Shown here one piece after another: positions 6,547-10,508 of a stretch of DNA of 10,508 nt. Both the position numbers and the translations under genes were made by a program. Position 1 is the first letter of the stretch. Every line of letters starts with the position of its first letter. The notes below the pieces were generated by a model, which saw only the letters and a list, made by a program, of their open reading frames with translations, was not told where the DNA came from and ran no database searches. The DNA is from an uncultured Nitrosomonadales bacterium (GTDB taxonomy: Bacteria; Pseudomonadota; Gammaproteobacteria; Burkholderiales; Gallionellaceae): the NCBI GenBank assembly GCA_903934275.1, contig CAIZNF010000710.1, positions 1-10,508 on the forward strand, in the 5' to 3' direction.

Positions 6547-7176
6547 ATGAGATCGGAAGATGTCGCACAATATTTGCGGGATACCCCGCAGTTTTTTGAA
6601 GAGCATATCGAGACGTTGGCGCAGATCAACTTGCCGCACCCGCACGGCGGACGTATGGTTTCGTTAAGCGAGCGGCAACTGCTGGCGTTGCGCGATAAAA
6701 ACAAGGAGCTGGAAAAGAAGTTGCACGAATTGATTGAATTTGCCAAAGCAAACGACGCGCTACAGCACAAGGTACACGAGTTCACCGTCGCACTGTTCGC
6801 CGCACGCGACCTGATTACCTTGCGGGAAATGATCCCGCATCTGTTGCGCGATATTTTTTCCGTGCCACATACTGTGTTACGCCTGTGGCAAGCCAACCCG
6901 CCCAGCGCGGAAGTGTTGGCATTCGCCGAGGCGCAGGCGCAGCCTGTCTGTTTGCATCACGCCGCGCACGACACCTCAGCCTGGTTCGGCGAAGCTGCCG
7001 CGCAGTTGCATTCATTCGCCTATTTGTCGCTGCACGCCGGCAGCGAAACTATCGGCCTGCTGGTGCTGGCCAGTGAAGACAAGCAGCGTTTCTATCCGGA
7101 GATGGGCACGGTGTTTTTGGAGCGTATCGGCGAAACAGTATGCAGTGCGCTGCATCCGTTTATCTCGCAGACATGA
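6547..7176 (+). CDS. DUF484 family protein (YigA-like)
   Basis: This 209-residue protein is a DUF484 member, the family of E. coli YigA, which is encoded between dapF and xerC in the same order as here. It begins with the family-typical helical N-terminus (SEDVAQYLRDTPQFFEEH, 3-20, then HPHGGRMVSLSERQLLALRDKNKELEKKL). Residues about 43-80 look like a coiled coil. The rest (about 80-209) appears GAF-like, with ARDLITLREMIPHLLRDIF and a closing FLERIGETVCSAL. No signal peptide, membrane segment or catalytic motif is seen. GGGAG (6537-6541, sharing a base with the dapF stop) gives a good ribosome binding site. Its biochemical role is not established; conserved linkage to xerC suggests only a loose link with chromosome processing. 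Confidence 0.9.
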   Translation: MRSEDVAQYLRDTPQFFEEHIETLAQINLPHPHGGRMVSLSERQLLALRDKNKELEKKLHELIEFAKANDALQHKVHEFTVALFAARDLITLREMIPHLLRDIFSVPHTVLRLWQANPPSAEVLAFAEAQAQPVCLHHAAHDTSAWFGEAAAQLHSFAYLSLHAGSETIGLLVLASEDKQRFYPEMGTVFLERIGETVCSALHPFISQT

Positions 7177-7260
7177 CTGACGCTGCCGCAATTGGGCACG
7201 CCACGCCCTTTGATTATGTTCGGGATAAACGGGCCTTCAGCCGGGCGTGAATGACGATTT

Positions 7261-8169
7261 ATGACCAGCACCTCCACACCCAACCAAGCCTATCTAAAAG
7301 GCTATCTGGCGTGGCTGCGCAATGAGAAGCAATACTCCGCACTGACCGCCGAAAATTATGCGCGCGACATCGGGCGCTTATTCGAACTGGCCGCCGCGAC
7401 ACCGCTGGCAAGCCTTAAAATCCACCACATCCGCCGCTATATCGCGCAACTGCACGGCAAGGGTCTGGGCGGGCGCTCTCTGGCGCGTATGCTGTCTGCG
7501 TGGCGTGGTTTTTATACTTATCTGATGCGTGATCACGGCCTGACCGATAATCCCTGTGTCGGCCTGCGCGCGCCCAAATCGCCGAAGAATCTGCCGCAAG
7601 CCTTGTCGCCCGATGAAGCGGTGCGTATGGTCGATCTGAAGGCCGATACGCCGGAAGCAATTCGCGACAAGGCAATATTTGAATTATTTTATTCCTCCGG
7701 CCTACGTCTGGCCGAACTGGTTGGACTTGAACTTGAATCTATGCGCGCTGACATAAATGCGGGCGAAGTGCGCGTCACCGGTAAAGGCAGCAAGACGCGC
7801 GTCGTGCCGCTCGGCGCTTTCGCCATCGCCGCATTGCAGGCTTGGCTGGCGGTGCGCGACCAGTTTGCCAAGGCGGGCGAGGCAGCGCTGTTCGTCGGGC
7901 AGCGCGGCCAACGCATCTCGCCGCGCGTGGTGCAACTGCGCATGAAGCAATGGGGCATCAAACAAGGCATCACCAGCAATGTGCATCCGCACTTGTTGCG
8001 CCATTCGTTTGCCACTCATGTGCTGCAATCCAGCGGCGACTTGCGCGCCGTGCAGGAGATGCTCGGCCACGCCAGCATTTCCACCACGCAGGTTTACACG
8101 CATCTGGATTTTCAATACCTCAGCAAAATTTACGATGCGGCACATCCGCGCGCCAAGAAGAAAATATGA
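7261..8169 (+). CDS. xerC: Site-specific tyrosine recombinase XerC
   Basis: XerC works with XerD at the dif site near the replication terminus to resolve chromosome dimers. The 302 residues fit the family. The N-terminal core-binding domain is about 8-95 (YLAWLRNEKQYSALTAENYARDI). The catalytic domain has R149 in SSGLRL, a lysine in GKGSKTR (175 or 178), H244 and R247 in HPHLLRHSF, H270 in MLGH and the tyrosine nucleophile Y279 in QVYTH. The tail HLDFQYLSKIYDAAHPRAKKK is characteristic of XerC rather than XerD, and the place after dapF–DUF484 agrees. The start at 7261 (MTSTSTPNQA) has no clear Shine-Dalgarno and lies 84 bases after the previous gene; the nearby ATG (7251) and GTG (7247) are in other frames. 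The end overlaps the next gene by four bases (ATGA). Confidence 0.95.
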   Translation: MTSTSTPNQAYLKGYLAWLRNEKQYSALTAENYARDIGRLFELAAATPLASLKIHHIRRYIAQLHGKGLGGRSLARMLSAWRGFYTYLMRDHGLTDNPCVGLRAPKSPKNLPQALSPDEAVRMVDLKADTPEAIRDKAIFELFYSSGLRLAELVGLELESMRADINAGEVRVTGKGSKTRVVPLGAFAIAALQAWLAVRDQFAKAGEAALFVGQRGQRISPRVVQLRMKQWGIKQGITSNVHPHLLRHSFATHVLQSSGDLRAVQEMLGHASISTTQVYTHLDFQYLSKIYDAAHPRAKKKI

Positions 8170-9566
8170 CTAGTCAGAAGCCCAAAGCACATTCGACACC
8201 GCACCGCCCCTCGCAAGGGAACCGGGATTTTCGCAACCGAACTGCGCGCGGTGGCAGTTCATCCGGCGAACAAAAAAATATTCCACGTAGCACAGCGCAG
8301 CCGATCATCGGCAATGCAGCCGCTCAGCCCGCCATCGTGCTCAAGGCAGGCCGCGAAAAATCCCTGTTACGCCGCCACCCGTGGATTTTTTCCGGTGCGA
8401 TCGAGCGTGTGGATGGAGCGCCCATCAGCGGCGACACGCTAAAGGTACGCGATGCTTCGGGGAATTTTCTCGCTTGGGCAGCATATAACTCCGCTTCGCA
8501 AATTACCGCACGCGCCTGGTCATGGCGCGAAGAGGAAAAGATTGACGCAGAATTTTTTCGCCGCCGTATCGCCAATGCGATAGCGGCACGCAACCACACC
8601 CCCTCCCTCAATCCCTCACCCGTGGGGAGAGTGATAGCAAGTCCCCATCCCTCCGGGGTTGGGAAGGAGGGAGGGGGAATGCGCCTGATCCACGCCGAAT
8701 CAGACGGCCTGCCGGGCTTGGTCGTTGATCGATACGGCGACGTGCTGGTGATGCAGATCGGCAGTGCGGGGCCGGAGCGCTGGCGCGACACTTGCGCCGA
8801 TATCCTGCAACAATTATGCGATCCCGTGTGCATCTATGAGCGCTCCGATTCCGACTCTCGCACGCTGGAAGGCTTGGCGCCGCGCAACGGCGTGTTGCGC
8901 GGCATATTGCCGGAAAGCGTCGAAGTAATCGAACATGGATTGCATTTCAAGGTGGATGCGGTGGCCGGGCAAAAAACTGGTTTTTATCTCGACCAGCGCG
9001 ACAACCGTGCGCTGACCGAAATACTGGCGCGCGACAAGGACGTGCTGAATTGCTTTTGTTACACCGGGGGTTTTTCGCTGTACGCCTTGCGCGGCGGCGC
9101 AAAATCGGTGCTGTCTATCGACGCATCGGGTGATGCATTGCGCATCGCCAAAGAAAATTTATCGAACAACGGCCTGGATGCAACGCGCGCCGAATGGCTG
9201 GAAGCCGACGTATTTCAAGCGCTGCGCAAACTGCGCGACCAAGGCCGATCATTCGATCTCATCATCCTCGATCCTCCCAAGTTTGCCCCCACCGCCGCTT
9301 TTGCCGAAAAGGCCGCACGCGGCTACAAGGATATCAACCTGCTCGGCTTCAAGCTGCTGCGTCCGGGCGGTCTGCTCGTCACTTATTCCTGTTCCGGCGG
9401 CATCAATGCGGAGTTGTTTCAAAAAATCATTGCCGGAGCCGCGCTTGATGCCGGAGTGGATGCGCAAATCATTCATCAACTCCACGCCAGCAACGATCAT
9501 CCGATACTCCTCAGCTTTCCGGAAGGATCATATCTCAAAGGGTTAGTGCTGCGGGCGGGAGTATGA
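8166..9566 (+). CDS. rlmI: RlmI-like class I SAM-dependent 23S rRNA (cytosine-5) methyltransferase with inserts
   Basis: The protein (466 residues from this start) is of the RlmI/YccW family, which in E. coli methylates C1962 of 23S rRNA. A PUA-type domain begins near residue 56 (LKAGREKSLLRRHPWIFSGA), then RLIHAESDGLPGLVVDRYGD (173-192) and YLDQRDNR. The Rossmann methyltransferase domain has motif I NCFCYTGGF (295-303), DPPKF (369-373) and YSCSGG (407-412), whose C409 is the likely catalytic cysteine. Two features are unusual: a 55-residue polar, basic N-terminal extension absent from E. coli RlmI (396 residues), and a Pro/Gly/Ser-rich insert (about 144-171) encoded by a palindromic repeat. 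The ATG at 8166 overlaps the xerC stop (ATGA), suggesting translational coupling. An in-frame GTG at 8337 would remove the extension but has no ribosome binding site. A longer open frame back to 7842 lies inside xerC and is rejected. The exact target base is inferred from the family. Confidence 0.88.
   Translation: MTSQKPKAHSTPHRPSQGNRDFRNRTARGGSSSGEQKNIPRSTAQPIIGNAAAQPAIVLKAGREKSLLRRHPWIFSGAIERVDGAPISGDTLKVRDASGNFLAWAAYNSASQITARAWSWREEEKIDAEFFRRRIANAIAARNHTPSLNPSPVGRVIASPHPSGVGKEGGGMRLIHAESDGLPGLVVDRYGDVLVMQIGSAGPERWRDTCADILQQLCDPVCIYERSDSDSRTLEGLAPRNGVLRGILPESVEVIEHGLHFKVDAVAGQKTGFYLDQRDNRALTEILARDKDVLNCFCYTGGFSLYALRGGAKSVLSIDASGDALRIAKENLSNNGLDATRAEWLEADVFQALRKLRDQGRSFDLIILDPPKFAPTAAFAEKAARGYKDINLLGFKLLRPGGLLVTYSCSGGINAELFQKIIAGAALDAGVDAQIIHQLHASNDHPILLSFPEGSYLKGLVLRAGV
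8599..8677. repeat. GC-rich palindromic repeat inside the rlmI-like coding region
   Basis: CCCCCTCCCTC (8599-8609) and GAGGGAGGGGG (8667-8677) are perfect 11-bp inverted arms. The interior holds further C-rich and G-rich blocks able to pair, such as CCCTCACCC, GTGGGGAG, CCCCATCCC and CCGGGGTTGGG. The composition differs sharply from the flanking gene and resembles intergenic C/G-rich palindromes common in proteobacteria. It is read through in frame without a stop codon, coding about 28 Pro/Gly/Ser-rich residues. Confidence 0.75.
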
Positions 9567-9620
9567 TTTTGCAGGGATGAGTGAACATAAGCCGGGCAGC
9601 CAAGACCAAAATAGTGCCGC

Positions 9621-9679
9621 GTAGGAGCGACCTCCAGGTCGCGATTTAACGGTTCGCGGGCTGGAGTCCGCTCCCGCAC
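9621..9679. repeat. REP-type palindrome (GTAGGAGCG...CGCTCCCGCAC) between convergent genes
   Basis: The block opens with GTAGGAGCGACC and closes with CGCTCCCGCAC. GGAGCG and CGCTCC form an outer pair. Inside are GCGACCT/AGGTCGC (9627-9642) and an imperfect GCGGGCTGGAGTCCGC (9656-9671). This is the widespread GTAGGAGCG-type repeat of proteobacteria. It lies between the convergent rlmI-like and ycgR-like genes, where such repeats often sit, and may serve as a two-way terminator. Confidence 0.7.
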
Positions 9680-9708
9680 ACGTTTTGACCCCTCTTGTTC
9701 GGCTTGTT

Positions 9709-10443
9709 TTAAACGACGTGTTTCGCCCGTTGCATGCTGTTCACATAGCGTTGCAACAAAACATTGGATGCGGTGCTGAGGTTAATAAATTGGCATCCTG
9801 CGCGTTTAATCGTGTGCCCGGATTTGGTGGACAACGAAAACAGGCTTCGCACTATTATAGTCACGCTGATTGTGTCCAAATCGGGTAATTTGATTTGGCA
9901 TTTTTCATAAGTTTGTCCCTGCACGAGTTCTATATCGCCCTCTGCATAGGTCAGCTTCATGCCACCGGCGCTAATATCCATCAGCGCTACTTCATACGAC
10001 TGCTTGGAATCCGGTTCACCCGCTGGAATGACGCAGCGCAAAGGTTTGGCAGTTTGGACATCGATCCGGAAACTGTCCCGCCGCTGTAGCCGATAAATAC
10101 ATTTCGGCAATGGCAAATGAAAGGCCGGATAACCTTGATGTTCCACGCTGCGCGCCTTCTTGGCGCTAAATTGCACTTTAACGTTCAAATGGGTGCTGAC
10201 GATAATCAGATCGTCGCTTTCGAGAATACGATTATTGTCCCGTTCATTCGTGCTCTGCTCCAACCACAACCCTTTGTCGTTGACATCCAGCAACGTGGTC
10301 ATGATGAAGTAATTTCCATCAATGTAATAAAGTGCGACGCGAGTTCCGTTGTCGGCAATGTGTTTCAATACCGATATGATTTCTTTTGCCGAAACGACAC
10401 CGTGTTCATTTTCCTCGCTGAGTGAGAGGATTTCATATTTCAT
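9709..10443 (-). CDS. ycgR: YcgR-like cyclic di-GMP-binding PilZ protein (flagellar brake)
   Basis: This 244-residue protein has the YcgR layout: an N-terminal YcgR (PilZN) domain (about 15-115) and a C-terminal PilZ domain (about 117-235). The cyclic di-GMP motifs are intact: RxxxR as R122-D-S-F-R126 within YRLQRRDSFR, and DxSxxG as D156-I-S-A-G-G161. Family members such as E. coli YcgR (also 244 residues) bind the flagellar motor when cyclic di-GMP is high and slow swimming. No signal peptide or membrane segment is seen. No flagellar or cyclase gene is in the window, so the target is inferred from the family. The gene is transcribed on its own, converging on the rlmI-like gene. The ATG has only a weak upstream purine stretch (CTGAAAG); an alternative start was not found. 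Confidence 0.88.
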   Translation of the reverse strand: MKYEILSLSEENEHGVVSAKEIISVLKHIADNGTRVALYYIDGNYFIMTTLLDVNDKGLWLEQSTNERDNNRILESDDLIIVSTHLNVKVQFSAKKARSVEHQGYPAFHLPLPKCIYRLQRRDSFRIDVQTAKPLRCVIPAGEPDSKQSYEVALMDISAGGMKLTYAEGDIELVQGQTYEKCQIKLPDLDTISVTIIVRSLFSLSTKSGHTIKRAGCQFINLSTASNVLLQRYVNSMQRAKHVV

Positions 10444-10475
10444 GGAGATGCTTTCAGTAGTGTTTCTGAAGATGC

Positions 10476-10505
10476 GCTATAAATGCAGTACGTGTAATGT
10501 TTGAA
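10476..10505 (-). promoter_or_regulatory. Weak candidate promoter for ycgR
   Basis: On the minus strand TTCAAA (10505-10500) and TATAGC (10481-10476) are separated by 18 bases, each matching the sigma-70 boxes at four of six positions, 32 bases before the ATG. There is no good match to the flagellar sigma-28 pattern. The window edge is close, so the view is incomplete. Confidence 0.25.
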
Positions 10506-10508
10506 CCC

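Noticed and set aside
7842..8165. Longer N-terminus for the rlmI-like gene, inside xerC
   Set aside because: The added 108 residues are an out-of-frame reading of the xerC catalytic domain. The ATG overlapping the xerC stop is the natural start.
1..10508. CRISPR array, tRNA, rRNA, dif site or insertion sequence
   Set aside because: No regularly spaced direct repeats, no cloverleaf, no dif-like XerC/D site and no transposase gene were seen. The palindromes present are isolated or paired, not arrays.

Overview
The window is about 10.5 kb of ordinary bacterial chromosome with eight complete genes. The gene order dapF–DUF484–xerC, the glmU/glmS pair and the GC-rich codon use point to a proteobacterium. 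I infer a betaproteobacterium, perhaps of the Gallionellales/Nitrosomonadales type, from the look of the proteins and the repeat families. No search was run, so the taxon is a guess.

Layout. At 1-181 lies an AT-rich stretch that starts with what looks like the 3' half of an integron attC site. It is followed by a complete integron integrase gene (intI, 182-1162, +). Then come glmU (1212-2573) and glmS (2738-4564), the enzymes that open and close the route from fructose-6-phosphate to UDP-GlcNAc. They are separated by a 126-bp nested palindrome built from a dRS3-like repeat pair. An orphan ParA-type ATPase (4601-5365) follows glmS closely. Next is a 341-bp gene-free stretch with at least five hairpins from several repeat families. 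Then comes a tight operon: dapF (5707-6537), a DUF484 gene (6547-7176), xerC (7261-8169) and an RlmI-like rRNA methyltransferase gene (8166-9566). A further palindromic repeat (9621-9679) sits between this operon and the convergent ycgR-like PilZ gene on the minus strand (9709-10443).

How the genes fit together. GlmS makes glucosamine-6-phosphate and GlmU makes UDP-GlcNAc; DapF makes meso-diaminopimelate. All three feed peptidoglycan synthesis. XerC resolves chromosome dimers, the ParA-like ATPase probably positions some cellular cargo, the RlmI-like enzyme modifies 23S rRNA, and YcgR-like proteins couple cyclic di-GMP to motility.

Most notable points: (1) an attC-like half site in the same orientation as intI, which hints at a reversed integron layout; (2) a GC-rich palindrome inside the rlmI-like coding region that is read through in frame and adds a Gly/Pro/Ser-rich insert; (3) perfect 29-bp inverted repeats in the glmS leader, ending 4 bases before its ribosome binding site; (4) an 8-bp hairpin with a GCAA tetraloop just before the intI start codon. 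I see no clearly new multi-gene system here; the odd parts are mobile or repeat elements placed among housekeeping genes.
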